Assembly: GCA_963580455.1 (NCBI GenBank)
Contig: OY756964.1
Location: forward strand, 26,014,001 to 26,078,000
Direction of reading: 5' to 3'
Source: Euonymus europaeus
Lineage: Eukaryota; Streptophyta; Magnoliopsida; Celastrales; Celastraceae
Length of the DNA stretch: 64,000 nt
Shown: positions 24,214-36,400 of the stretch, piece by piece
Numbering within the stretch: the first letter of the stretch is position 1
How the letters are laid out: each line of letters opens with the position of its first letter
Position numbers and translations under genes: made by a program
The notes under the pieces: model-generated
What the model was told of the DNA's origin: nothing
What the model saw: only the letters and a program-made list of their open reading frames with translations
Databases searched by the model: none

Positions 24214-24884
24214 ATCGTAATGCAATTTTTTCATTATCCAAAAGTCAAGTCATTGACATTTCACTATTCCATATGTTTCCTAATAAAATTAATATTTGAT
24301 TATACGTCTATTATCCAAAAATCAAGCCATATACTCAACCACCATTAACACAATACATCTCCCAATACATACACATTAGCAAAACATATATTTCAACAAA
24401 CATTTTTTGTCTTCAATAGAGAACAACTGTTGTGATTGCTCTAAAAACAACTTTGTTTATCCGACTTTCCATTGCAAATTTTGATTCCCTTTGCTTTTAA
24501 TACACCACAATTATAAAAGGTAAATTATTACTGAAATTCCTTATTTTTACATTACTTCTACAACACCTCCTTGATGTTGAATAGTACGTGTAGGCTGCAA
24601 AGTGGGTATGCTCCGAGTCATAATTTTGGGTTGTAGCCTTAGGACTTGCTTGGATAAAAAAGGGTTAAGCAGAGTAGTATAAAGGAGAATTAAATAGGAT
24701 AGAGTAGAGTAGAGTAATTAAATAAAACTCGATGTTGATTGGATAGAATGAGAGTTAATTAAAGTATAAAATTATTAACTTTGTTTGGATATGAAGTAGA
24801 GTAAGGTAGAATAAATAATTTAAAAATAAAAAAATGATTTATCTTCTACACTACCTTACTAACCCTTAAATTGGTTATCACTTA

Positions 24885-25595
24885 GACCCTGTAAGGGAGA
24901 GGTGTTGGGAGGGGTTCGTGAACAAATGAACCCCTCTGAACTCTTGTTTGGCGAGAACACTTCAAGATGTTCGGAGGAGTTCGCGAACCCCTCCTAACAC
25001 TCTTGGGAGATGTTCACTCACATAAACCCTCCCAACCTTAGGCTATGTTTGGCATGAGGGTTGAGAGAGGTTCATAAAAGTGAACTCTTGCTTGATATTC
25101 ATAAGGGTTTGGAAGGGTTCGTGAACCCCTCCAAACACCTTGAAGCGTTCATACCAAGCAAGGGTTTGGAGGGGTTCGCTTGTTCACAAACCCCTCCCAA
25201 CACCTCTCCCAAGCAATGCCTTAGGCTCTGCTTGACATAGAGGTTGGGTTCAGAGGGGTTGAGTTTGGAGGTATGGGTTGGAAGGTGTTTAAGAGGGGTT
25301 TATGAGAGTGAACACCTGTTTGGTACACACATGGGTTGAGAGAGGTTGGCTAAAAAATTTATATATATATATATATATATATTTTATTTTATTTTTTGCT
25401 ATGAGGACATTTTTGTAACTTTATATTTAATATAATAGCGAACTCTTTATTTACTAGGGTTCAAAAAGAGGGATTGGGAGGGGTTCGTGAATTCCTCTGA
25501 ACCTCTTCGAACATCTCAAGGTGTTCATGCCAAGCAGGAGTCCAAAGGGTTCACGAACAAGCGAAATCCTCCCAACCCATGCGCCAAATAGGGTC
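24885..25595. repeat. Tourist-like MITE, middle layer
   Basis: The element starts GACCCTGT and ends ATAGGGTC (complement GACCCTAT), with TTA on both sides at 24882-24884 and 25596-25598. A TTA duplication is the hallmark of PIF/Harbinger (Tourist) elements. The interior is dense in repeats and inverted repeats of GGAGGGGTTCGTGAACCCCTCC type that could fold strongly. Confidence 0.72.
25041..25220. repeat. Tourist-like MITE, inner layer
   Basis: 180 bp starting GGCTATGTTTGG and ending CCAAGCAATGCC (complement GGCATTGCTTGG), flanked by TTA at 25038-25040 and 25221-25223. It sits wholly inside the element at 24885-25595 and shares internal sequence with it, so the two belong to related families. 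Confidence 0.72.
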
Positions 25596-25671
25596 TTAAT
25601 AAGAGTAGTGTAAAAGATAATTCATCCCCTACATTCTAACATCTTTTCACATACAAAAATCAAGCAAGGTG

Positions 25672-25864
25672 TACAATGAATAGTCTCGTTATCGAATATC
25701 CTAATTCAAGCAAATCCCTAATGTAGCCATAAAAAATAATAAAACGAGGTAAACGACGTCATTTTATACAAGGACTTTGATGGAAAATTTTGGGGAGAGT
25801 ATGACGATTCATTGATCCAGCTACTAGGATAAGAAGCTTCTCTCTCATCGATTGATCAGCGGAA
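25672..25864 (+). other. Presumed promoter and 5' leader of the VAMP71 gene
   Basis: Short gap between the MITE nest and the VAMP start codon. No distinct promoter box could be assigned with confidence. Confidence 0.4.
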
Positions 25865-27919
25865 ATGGCGATACTGTTCGCGCTGGTGGCTCGGGGATCT
25901 GTGGTGTTGGCCGAATTCAGCTTAACGTCGACGAACGCGGGGACGATTGCTCGGCAGATACTGGAGAAGATACCGGGGAACAACGACACAAACGTCTCTT
26001 ACTCTCAAGATCGCTACATTTTTCATGTCAAGCTGACCGATGGCCTCACCGTTCTCTGTATGGCCGACGACACAGCTGGAAGTATATGCTCTCTTTTTAT
26101 TTATTTATTTGGTTCCATTAGATCGTAAGATTTGAATTGCATATACGTAAGAGACAGAGAAGATGTTATGCTGTTTCGCTGAAAGTTAGAATATTGAATT
26201 TTGCTTGCGAGCCGTTAATTTCAATCTATTTGGTATGACTTTGAGCTGCAAAAATTGGATTGCTTCGCTAGTTTTTTTTTTGTTCCGTGGATATGTTACT
26301 ATGTTAGCTCTATGACATCATTGAAGAATTACTCGATTTTTTCACGGCGATATCAAGGATCATCTTCTGTTTATAGTTACATGGTTATGTTTCTCTCAGT
26401 CCATGCATAATATTGGTTAACTTGGATTAGAGTCTCTTACAGGCAGCACAGTATGCTATAAGGTATAGACTGTAAAATGTAAATTATAAATCTCTTAGGA
26501 ATAGCGGCTTAAGTGATTATTATTAGCTTTGAAATGTCAATTATTGCCAGTCAATTTCAACTTTACATTTCATATCATCAGCCTTCGGATTCTGGGTGAT
26601 TAAGAGAGTTATTAACATTCTGTGCTTAACTTTTATCTGAAAATAACTGTTGATTGTATTCTGGTGATTGGCGTAATATATAGTACTTGCAACGTTTTCT
26701 GTAGGGAGAATTCCTTTTGCATTTCTTGAAGACATTCATCAGAGATTTGTGAGGACTTATGGCCGTGCAGTCCATTCAGCTCAAGCTTATGGAATGAATG
26801 ATGAATTTTCTAGGGTGTTGAGCCAGCAAATGGAATACTACTCGAGTGATCCAAATGCAGATAGGTTAAACAGACTAAAAGGTGAAATGAGTCAGGTGGG
26901 ACATTGTTTAAAATTGTACATAGCAATGCAATGTTCGGTACTACTATTCCATTGGGAAAAAAATCATTTTATTTGCAATCCTGATTGGTACTAATTCCAA
27001 ACTTTATGATCCAACTAAGGTTGGGGATGAGATGAGAATTTTTGGCCCATTTTTCTTTCCTTATATTGGTTGTCACTCGCTAAACACAATAGAATATTTT
27101 CTGCTATGAATATCCTCTTCCTACTCTATTCCATCTCACCTCCGATAGAGACTCCCAAAAAGAGACCAACAGTTTTAAGTTGGGCCTTGTTCATGTTTCT
27201 GCTCAAAACTTCTGAATTTTCTTCTTATTAGGTTCGAAATGTCATGATAGAGAATATTGACAAAGTTTTAGAAAGAGGCGATCGCTTGGAGTTGTTGGTT
27301 GATAAGACTGCTAATATGCAAGGAAACACTTTCCGCTTCAGAAAGCAAGCTCGCCGTTACAGCAGCACTGTATGGTGGAGAAATGTCAAGTTGACGTATG
27401 TTCTATGGACTAAGGCTTTATTAATATGCATTTGATTATTGCAATAATGTGAATTGTTTTTTGAAATCTTGTACGCAAAGATAAGTTGCAGTGGTGCAAT
27501 AAAGAGGTCACATATTTAAACCCCAGAAACCACTGCAATAAGGAGGTCACATATTTGAACCCCAAAATAGTCTCTCCGTATATTATGCGAGGAAATATTG
27601 CGTATATCTTGCATGTCCCCGACTCTGTCCACTGCACGAGTCTTGTGCACTAGACTTGTTTACCTTTACCTTGTAGGAAAATCTGGCTGTAAATTTTTTT
27701 TTTAATTTTATTTTGCCCTATTTTGTAAAACAATTGACTTACATAGTTACATGTAAATAGCATGGCTTTCTTCAACGCAAATATCTTTTACTCAGCTTCT
27801 CTTTGACAAAATGTCTCTCATCTCGCAGGATTGCACTGATTATCCTCCTCCTAGTGGTGGTTTACGTTGTACTAGCCTTTGTATGCCATGGATTGACGTT
27901 ACCTTCCTGCCTGAAATGA
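25865..27919 (+). CDS. R-SNARE of the VAMP71 subfamily
   Basis: Membrane-anchored longin-type R-SNARE; VAMP711-713 relatives sit on the tonoplast and late endosome and drive fusion with the vacuole. Four exons: 25865-26081, 26705-26895, 27232-27395, 27829-27919; 220 residues, the normal length. Residues 1-120 are the longin domain (MAILFALVARG, SYSQDRYIFHVK, RIPFAFLEDIHQRF). Residues about 125-185 are the SNARE helix, with the zero-layer arginine in VLERGDRLELL. A C-terminal membrane anchor (LIILLLVVVYVVLAF) is followed by HGLTLPSCLK, the typical tail. The placement next to PX, TRAF-like and EMC7 genes matches Arabidopsis VAMP711/VAMP712 regions, so it is likely that clade rather than VAMP714. 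Intron 3 holds a SINE. Confidence 0.95.
27484..27673 (+). mobile_element. tRNA-derived SINE in VAMP71 intron 3
   Basis: It contains a degenerate pol III box B (GGTCACATATTTGAACCCC region, 27545-27563), then a typical plant SINE body ('gtctctccgtat', 'gcacgagtcttgtgcactag') ending in TTTACCTTTACCTT. A shorter copy of the box B area (27505-27526) lies just before it. It is in the sense direction of the gene and far from both splice sites. Confidence 0.7.
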
Positions 27920-28966
27920 GGGTGAGAGGGTGAGTCATTGATTAGTGTCTTGTGATTCTGATTCATTGTTTTCTGTTTTCTCTTGGGTGATGAGATTTCT
28001 GGTTTTGCTGATTCAAATTCATTAGTTGCTTGTGTTTCAATGTAAACTCTAATTTTATGTATTATTTGCTTTGGCATGAGTATGTCTTGTGGTGATCAAG
28101 TACCACTGCTTTCGGTTGTTGTATGTCTATTGAAGCTCTGTTTTTCAAGGAGTTAATGTTGATGGACTGTTTTTTGGGTGTAATTTATACGGATCACTTC
28201 TGCTCCATTGATAGTGGCCATCTCTGGATTTTGTCTTAAAATTGATGCAGAAATTGTATTTATGCTTGTTCCATTGCTCCAACTTGCCTGGGAGATAAAA
28301 TTTGCGCATAGATTTCCCGTACATTTTCTGCTTCTTGTGCAACCAAGAATCGCTTGGCGAAAGGTCAGGAAACGGAGAGCAGTTATGTGGACTTTTAGAC
28401 TAGTTCTGCATAACAGGCAATTTTCCACTCCATGTTTTTTTTTCTTCTTTTTTAAGATGAATGTGAAAAATTGATTCATTTCGAATTCCAAATGAAAGGG
28501 TACGCTTTGACCGAAAGGATAGATAACCCGTTCTCTCTGTCTTTTCTTCTAAATAAATCCAGGATAATCCTTTGGTGACATAGTCTGGGCTATTGACAGC
28601 TACCCAATCAAGAATTCTCGTTGAATATAAATTCACAGCCGCCTTAATATTTATTTATTCTTTTCAAATATGAAGATAGGGGTTAACGGGAGAGTTAAGA
28701 TGGATTGATAATGAATGTGGATTGATAAATGCACATTTGAGCAGGCCCAAGAAACTCGTGGGCTGCCGTTGGGCCGTTCCAGGTTGGGATGGCTCACTAT
28801 ACATCTCTACCATACACTCACATAAGTACATAACATGGAATTTAATAGGACGGCCAAAAAATTCCAATCGAACTTTTAATTCCCTGCTGACGTGGTTCCA
28901 TTGATTGGACGAGAGAGAACCTTCATCACCACTTGCATAAACAAGTAAACAACTCTTCTGCCCCCA
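27920..28966. other. VAMP71 3' UTR and spacer
   Basis: Presumed 3' UTR followed by AT-rich spacer; T-runs near 28434-28453. No gene recognised. Confidence 0.45.
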
Positions 28967-29459
28967 GGGCACATGGCTCAGCGGCATCAGCTGGGGTCTA
29001 AGGTTTGGGGTGGAAGGAAGAGTCCTGGGTTCGAGGCATGCCAATGACCGAACGTTCCTGGTGATTTAACCTGATCCACCCAGCTGTCCCTACCGCTGTG
29101 TCGCATAACCTGCGACTTACATTCTACTGACATTCCGAGGGCACGGGTCCTTAGGTCTCGCCACAACCTAAGTAAACAACTCCTTTCCCGACGTTCCTGG
29201 TGATTTAACCTGATCCACCCAGCTGTCCCTACCGCTGTGTCGCATAACCTGCGACTTACATTCTACTGACATTCCGAGGGCACGGGTCCTTAGGTCTCGC
29301 CACAACCTAAGTAAACAACTCCTTTCCCGACGTTCCTGGTGATTTAACCTGACCCACCCAGCTGTCCCTGCCACTGTGTCGCATAGCCTGCGACTTACAT
29401 TTCACTGGCATTCCGAGGGCACGGGTCAGTGGACGGGTCCTTAGATCTCGCCCCAACCT
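28967..29459 (+). mobile_element. tRNA-derived SINE with tandemly amplified 3' body
   Basis: Box A-like TGGCTCAGCGG at 28974-28984 and box B-like GGTTCGAGGC at 29028-29037 mark a tRNA-related head. The body from 'cgttcctggtgattt' is present three times, starting at 29053, 29192 and 29331, an exact period of 139 bp. Copies 1 and 2 are nearly identical; copy 3 has several differences and a short insertion (GTCAGTGGACGG area). Flanking AAGTAAACAACTCTTCT occurs before the element (from 28943) and after it (from 29460), consistent with a target duplication, and a close variant also ends each repeat unit. Confidence 0.8.
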
Positions 29460-29485
29460 AAGTAAACAACTCTTCTCCCAGGTGC

Positions 29486-30222
29486 AGGGGTGGCAAAATT
29501 TCATCGCTCTGCCCTTAATAGGTTTTCTCCATCCTGATTTTTTGACGGGGCACGAACGGGCATAAAATTTTGCCTCGTCGGCGGAGAGTGGCAGGATGAG
29601 ATTTCAGCTTTTCCCGCCTCATCTTGATATCTAGCCCCGAAATATGTTATATACATATATGATTATATGTTTATAAATCTTAAAAATATTAAATCTATGT
29701 ATAAATGTATAAAAACCTTTAAGTATAAATATTAAATCTAATTCCTCAACTCTAAGCCTTAAAGTCTAATGTCTAAACATTAAATCTAATTTATTTAAAG
29801 CTTGAATCTAAACCCTAAAGTATTCAATAATTCTAAATTATAAACACTAATCCTAATTCACCTAAATTATAAGCCTAAAGTTTCAACTTCTTAACTTTGA
29901 ACTCTTAAATCTAAAAGCTAAAATTCTCGATCCTAAACCTTAAATAATGAACATTAATCCTAATTCACCTGATAACTAACCTTAAAGTCTCAACTCTTTA
30001 ACCTAAAGCTCTAAGTTTATAAAGTCTAAACATTAAACCTATTTATATAAACCTTAAATTATAATTATAAACACTAAACCCTAAATTTATAAACCCTAAT
30101 CTTAATTCAACTAAAGCCTTCTTTAAAAAAAAGATTCGGACGGGGTGGGGCAAACATTTTTAAGTTTGATGCGGGTATGGGACTGTCAAATTTCGTAACT
30201 GATCCGTCCGTTGCCATGCCTA
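29486..30222. mobile_element. hAT-like non-autonomous element with telomere-like interior
   Basis: It starts AGGGGTGGCAA and ends TTGCCATGCCTA, whose complement TAGGCATGGCAA mirrors the start with one difference plus the first base. Flanks ccaggtgc and ctatctgc agree at 5 of 8 positions, a weak trace of an 8-bp target duplication. The interior from about 29690 to 30115 is a degenerate array of CTAAACCTAA- and AACCCTAAA-like words resembling decayed plant telomere repeat. Confidence 0.5.
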
Positions 30223-30489
30223 CTATCTGCACTGGATTGCCACCCAAAAATACCCTCGTAAGTCTCCCACGAAAATTAAAAATTAAATAAAAGAGAAAGA
30301 GGCGCAGTTTAACTATCATGCACCGCTGTGTCCGAAAGCCTACTCCTCTACCCTCTCAACCATACGGCACCCAAATCTCTTCCTCTCCCTGCAGAATTAT
30401 AAAGATTTTACTGGACAAAAATACATATAACCAGCAAGACAGAATAATATATAGAGACTGAAAACAGGAACCCACACCAAACACTTTCT
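30223..30489 (+). other. Presumed promoter and 5' leader of the TRAF-like gene
   Basis: No coding sequence. A stretch 'aatatatagagactg' near 30447-30461 could be a TATA region, but this is only a guess. Confidence 0.35.
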
Positions 30490-33400
30490 ATGAAGGCAAT
30501 GAAGTATACTTCATCTGAGGCAGTTTCATCCTCCTCGTCTTCTGCACCTTCTTCATCCGACCAATCACCTCCCGCCACCTCATCATCGTCGATAGTCTCC
30601 GTTGATGACCTGGCAACGTCCGTTGCGTCCAGGGACGGGAGTGGTGGCGCTGCAGAAACCGTGACTATCGATCGGCGGGGCGAGTATTCCGCCGTGTGCC
30701 GATGGACGGTTCACAATTTTCCCAAAAACAAAGCTAGGGCTCTGTGGAGTAAGTACTTCGAGGTTGGCGGCTATGATTGCCGGCTCCTTGTTTACCCTAA
30801 AGGAGACTCGCAGGCACTGCCGGGCTACATCTCTATCTATCTCCAAATCATGGACCCTCGCGGCACCTCCTCCAAATGGGACTGTTTCGCTAGCTACCGT
30901 TTGGCAATCGTGAACCTGAACGACGATTCGAAGTCCATTCATCGCGATTCGTGGCACCGATTTTCAAGCAAGAAGAAATCTCACGGTTGGTGCGATTTCA
31001 CACCTTCCTCTACTGTGTTGGATTCCAAATTAGGTTATTTATTCAACAACGATTCTGTTCTAATAACCGCAGACATTTTAATCCTAAACGAATCCATTAA
31101 TTTCACTCGTGATAATAATGAAGTACAATCTGCTTCCTCATCGATGATTTCCTCGTCAATGGTGGCCAGTCCTGTGTCTGATGTTTCGAGTGGCAAGTTC
31201 ACTTGGAAGGTACATAATTTTAGTTTGTTTAAAGAGATGATTAAGACACAGAAGATAATGAGCCCAGTATTCCCTGCTGGCGAGTGTAATTTGAGGATAA
31301 GTGTGTACCAGAGTTCAGTGAACGGGCAAGATCATTTGTCAATGTGTTTGGAGAGCAAGGACACTGAGAAAAACATTGCCTCGGATAGGAGTTGTTGGTG
31401 TTTGTTCAGAATGTCGGTGTTGAATCAGAAGCCTGGGTCCAACCACATGCACAGGGACTCCTATGGAAGGTTTGCCACTGATAATAAGGCTGGGGACAAC
31501 ACGAGTTTGGGTTGGAATGATTATATGAAGATGGCAGATTTTGTAGGGCCAGATTCAGGGTTTTTGGTGGATGACACTGCTGTGTTTAGTACATCATTTC
31601 ATGTGGTCAAGGAGTTTAGTAGCTTTTCAAAGAACGGAGGGTTGATTGGTTGGAGGAGTGGGAGTGGGAGTGGGAGTGGGGTGAGGAAGTCTGATGGGCA
31701 CCTGGGGAAGTTTACATGGAGGATTGAGAATTTCACTAGGTTGAAGGATCTTCTGAAGAAGAGGAAGATTACCGGACTTTGCATCAAGAGCAGGAGATTC
31801 CAAATCGGAAATCGAGATTGTCGTCTCATCGTTTATCCCCGAGGTATGCAAAGGAACAGTTTCCTTTATTGGATAGATACTGTTCGTTTTGGCTAGTTAT
31901 TTCCCATGTTTTGTTGGCTTTTGAGTTTTGATGATCAGCTTTCATGATCATGATAAATATCACAGAATGCAGCAAAACTTTGAATAAATGAGTGCTGCTT
32001 TTGCATTGTCCTGATTGATAGATCTTATATTGGAACTCAGAAGATTTCACAATTTTTTCGTCTTGTGAATATTTAATCCAGATTATTGGTTATTTATGAA
32101 ATGGTGCCATGAAAACTTCCCCCTCATACATGGCATGAAATTTGTCCCCAACCATTATGTTATTGTTTATGTGAAAGTAATTTGACCCTAAAGGCCTAAA
32201 TTTAACTTGCTTGCGTTGTACTTAGGATAATTCAACATATAACAAATCTATATATGCATTCGGTCAATGGAACTTCGTGATGTCATGACTTGTTATTGTA
32301 AGCTTCAATATATTTGAGCTTGCTGCTTAGTTGTTTTTCTTCCCTACACAGTGGCTTCTAATTAATACCGTCTTTCTGCTTTATATCTCTCGAGCTCGAT
32401 TGGGTGTTGATAATGGTGTTATACTCGAGTTTACTGATGATTCATGTATGCTTGATTGTATCAGGGCAGTCTCAGCCACCGTGCCATCTTTCTGTGTTTC
32501 TTGAAGTTACAGATTCGCGAAATAATTCCAGTGATTGGAGTTGTTTTGTGAGTCATCGCTTGTCAGTGGTAAACCAAAGGATGGAGGAGAAGTCTGTCAC
32601 AAAGGAATCTCAGAATCGCTACTCCAAAGCTGCAAAGGATTGGGGATGGCGAGAATTTGTGACGCTTACCAGTCTGTTTGATCAAGATTTCGGGTTTCTA
32701 GTTCAGGATGCTGTTGTATTTTCTGCAGAGGTTCTTATTTTAAAAGAAACATCTATAATGGAGGATTTTACTGATGAAGTTACTGAGTCAAACCCTACTG
32801 GTTCCCAGACTTATATGGTTTGCAAAAGAAGTTCATTTACGTGGAAGGTGGAGAACTTCTTGTCCTTCAAGGAAATAATGGAAACCCGGAAAATCTTTAG
32901 CAAGTTCTTTCAAGCAGGTGGATGCGAGCTTCGGATTGGTGGGTTGTTTGTTTTTCTCATGACTCTAAAAGCTGAAAAATGTCGCTCTAATCAATCTGCT
33001 CTTTATTCATTGAAAGTTTACTTTCTTCATGTCTCAGGTGTGTATGAGTCCTTTGACACCATTTGTATTTACCTGGAGAGTGACCAGTCGGTTGGAAGTG
33101 ATCCAGATAAAAACTTCTGGGTTAGATACAGGATGGCTGTGATGAACCAAAAACACCAAGCTAAGACTGTGTGGAAGGAATCATCAATATGTACGAAGAC
33201 ATGGAATAATTCTGTTCTGCAATTTATGAAGGTCTCAGATATGTTGGAAGCAGATGCAGGGTTCCTTGTTCGCGACACTGTTGTCTTTGTTTGTGAAATA
33301 TTGGATTGCTGCCCTTGGTTTGACTTTTCCGATCTAGAGGTGAGTACTGTTGTATCGTTTACATTTATAGGTAGTTTTCGATTTATGTATAGCTTTCTTA

Positions 33401-36400
33401 GTGTTTTTTGATTTTCCATTCTTCATATTTTCCCTCCGAATTCCTTGCTTGATATTTTTGGAACCTTACCAATCAAATATGTTGGGAACATTTTACAAGT
33501 TTTGGAATTGTGTATGCTGTCTTTATATTAGTTGTTCTTTTTGGTTTTTCTCGATTGTAAGCTTTTTGTCATTTACCACACCAATATCAGTATTCTCATG
33601 GTAGAATTCTGCTTGTCCTTGACACTATTGCTGTTGTCCCACATACATTGTGTGCTGGTGTTATGTAAGTTGGTTAATTCATCTTCTTCATGTTTTTCTA
33701 TGTTCCGGGGTTCCTTGGAACTCTTTCAGATATCCTACTTTACCAGTTGTTGTTTTTTTGGTATACTTAACATAATATCATAAATATACAATTCAACTTA
33801 TAAATTTAGAAAATGCATTTCAATTTTTCTTTTCTTGCTTATCTGTTTTCTTTTGATTACTAATTAGAAGCATATTTTGGTTTTGTTTCTCCTCCCTTTA
33901 TAATGAGGTTACCATATGTCCCTATTCATGTGCTTCTCCCCTGTTGTCAGGTTTTGGCATCTGAGGACGATCTAGATGCTTTAACAACTGATCCTGACGA
34001 ACTCATAGATTTTGAAGACAGTGAAGGAATAAGTGGTGATGAGGAAGATATTTTTAGAAACCTTCTTTCTAGAGCTGGTTTTCACCTCACATATGGAGAT
34101 AATCCTTCACAGCCTCAGGTCACTTTAAGAGAAAAGCTCTTAATGGACGCTGGGGCCATTGCTGGTTTTTTGACTGGATTACGTGTTTACCTTGATGACC
34201 CTGCCAAAGTAAAGCGTTTACTTCTTCCAACCAAGCTATGTGGTAGTAACGATGGAAAGAAGGTGACAAAACCCGATGAAGCTTCCCCCAGCTTGATGAA
34301 TTTGTTGATGGGAGTTAAAGTGTTGCAGCAGGCAATTATTGACTTGCTTTTGGATATAATGGTTGAATGCTGCCAACCTTCAGAAGGACCTTCAAACGAC
34401 GTGTCTTGTGATGCAAGCCCAAAAACATCTCTTCATGGCAATGGTGCTGCTAGTCAGCCGGAATCTGATACGGAAAACGGAGCAGCAGAGTCTGCAGAGT
34501 TTCCTGTATTTGAAAGATTGGATTCTGGCATAGTTGACGCTAGCAGTACATCTGCTGTACAAAGCTCTGACGTGGACAGAGTTGATGGGCCTCAAAAAAC
34601 TGTTTCTGGACAGCCAACTTTTCCACCAGTGTCATCTGCTTCTGGTTCTTCAGGAACTTCTTCTCTTCGCTGCAAGGTAGATCTCTTGTTGCACTTGTGG
34701 TGAAGTTTCTCACTTGTTCTTTTGTTTCGACTATGCAAACTAATAGATTTTTCCAGACCAAGTGGCCTGATCAATCTGAGGAACTCTTGGGGTTGATTGT
34801 AAACTCACTGAGGGCCCTTGATGGAGCAGTTTCACAAAAGTGTCCTGAGCCAAGACGCCGGCCCCAGTCTGCCCAGAAGATTGCACTTGTACTAGACAAA
34901 GCTCCTAAGCATTTGCTGCCAGACCTAGTTGCTTTGGTTCCAAAATTGGTTGAACATTCTGAACATTCATTGGCTGCGTTTGTGCTTCTAGAACGTCTTC
35001 AACATGTGGATGCTGAGCCATCACTGCGGCTACCTGTAAGTTAGACCCCATGTTATCTTTCATTTCTATAAAGGATTATTGGTATTTACACTGTGTGATT
35101 CTAGTATTACTCTTCAGAATACTTAAAAAGTTTTTTAGTATTTGTATTTTCACGAGTTAATCTTGTTTTGCATTTAATATTCTCTCAATGTAGTCTACTG
35201 CTGCATTCATTTTGTAATTTTGATTTTCTGTTTTTGCAGGTTTTCGGTGCTCTCACTCAGCTTTCATGTGGCAGTGATATTTGGGAACGAGTGCTATTTC
35301 AATCTTTTGAACTTTTGACAGATGCAAACGATGAACTTCTCGCAGCAACCATAGACTTTATATTCAAAGCTGCATCCCAGTGTCAACATCTTCCTGATGC
35401 AGTATGCCCCTTCCGCTCTTTATACTCTACTTACATGGACCTGATTTATGGTATGCAAATGTCACCTTCTTTGTTCTCTGTTGCAGGTCAGGTCTGTCCG
35501 TTTTAGGCTAAAAAGTTTAGGTCCTGAGGTATCTCCTTGTGTCCTTGATTTTCTGAGCAAAACTGTAAATAGCTGGGGGGATGTTGCTGAAACGATACTC
35601 AGTGATATTGATTGTGATGTTGATAATTGCTCAACCTCGCATTGTGGTCTCTTTTTGTTTGGTGGTAATGGGCCTACTACTGAAAGGTTGCATGTGGTGG
35701 ATGAGCAGGCTATGTGTGTGAGTCAGCATTTTTCTGATACATATATCCTTATTGAGATGCTCTCTATACCTTGTCTTGCTGTTGAAGCTTCTGAAACATT
35801 TGAGAGAGCTGTAGCTCGTGGTGCCATTGTGGCTCAATCTGTAGCACTGGTCATGGAGAGGCGCCTTGCTCATAAATTGAATTTTAATGCCAGGTTTGTT
35901 GTTGAAAATTTTCAGCACCCAGATGCGGTGGGAGATGGAGAAGTCAGTGAACAGTTACGAGTCAAGCCAGATGATTTTGCTCCTGTTCTTGGTCTTGCTG
36001 AGACATTGGCCCACTCTGGAGATGATCATGTTAAGGGTTTCGTGAAGACACTTTACACATTGTTGTTTAAATGGCATGCTGGTGAATCTTACAGAGGGAA
36101 AATGCTGAAGAGGCTTGTTGACCATGCTACCAGTAATGCTGATAAAAGTCGCGATGTTGATGTGGATTTGGATATATTGTCTCTTTTAATTCACGAGGAC
36201 CAGGAGATTATGAAACCTGTTCTTAGCATGATGAGGGAAGCAGCTGAACTTGCAAATGTTGACCGTGCAGCTCTTTGGCACCAGTTATGCGCAAGTGAAG
36301 ATGAAATCATTCGAATGCGTGAAGAGAGGAAGTCTGAAGTTTCCAATATGGTTAGAGAAAAAACAGTGTTATCCCAAAAGTTGAGCGAATCAGAGGCCGC

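Larger units (their letters stand above)
23360..24440. repeat. MITE-like element (family copy B), split by an LTR
   Basis: The two flanks of the solo LTR resemble copy A at 1940-2321: similar '...caatacaatcatatcaa' and 'cattatccaaaagtc' phrases, 'aaaacatatatttcaa', and an end reading TGTTGTGATTGCTC whose complement resembles the start of copy A. The LTR at 23495-24213 sits inside. Limits are approximate. Confidence 0.45.
24642..25671. repeat. Outer MITE of a three-layer nest
   Basis: Begins GGACTTGCTTGGAT after TTA at 24639-24641 and ends with ATCAAGCAAGGTG, whose complement CACCTTGCTTGAT matches the start imperfectly. Its non-coding interior is split by the element at 24885-25595. The outer 3' border is approximate. 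Confidence 0.55.
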
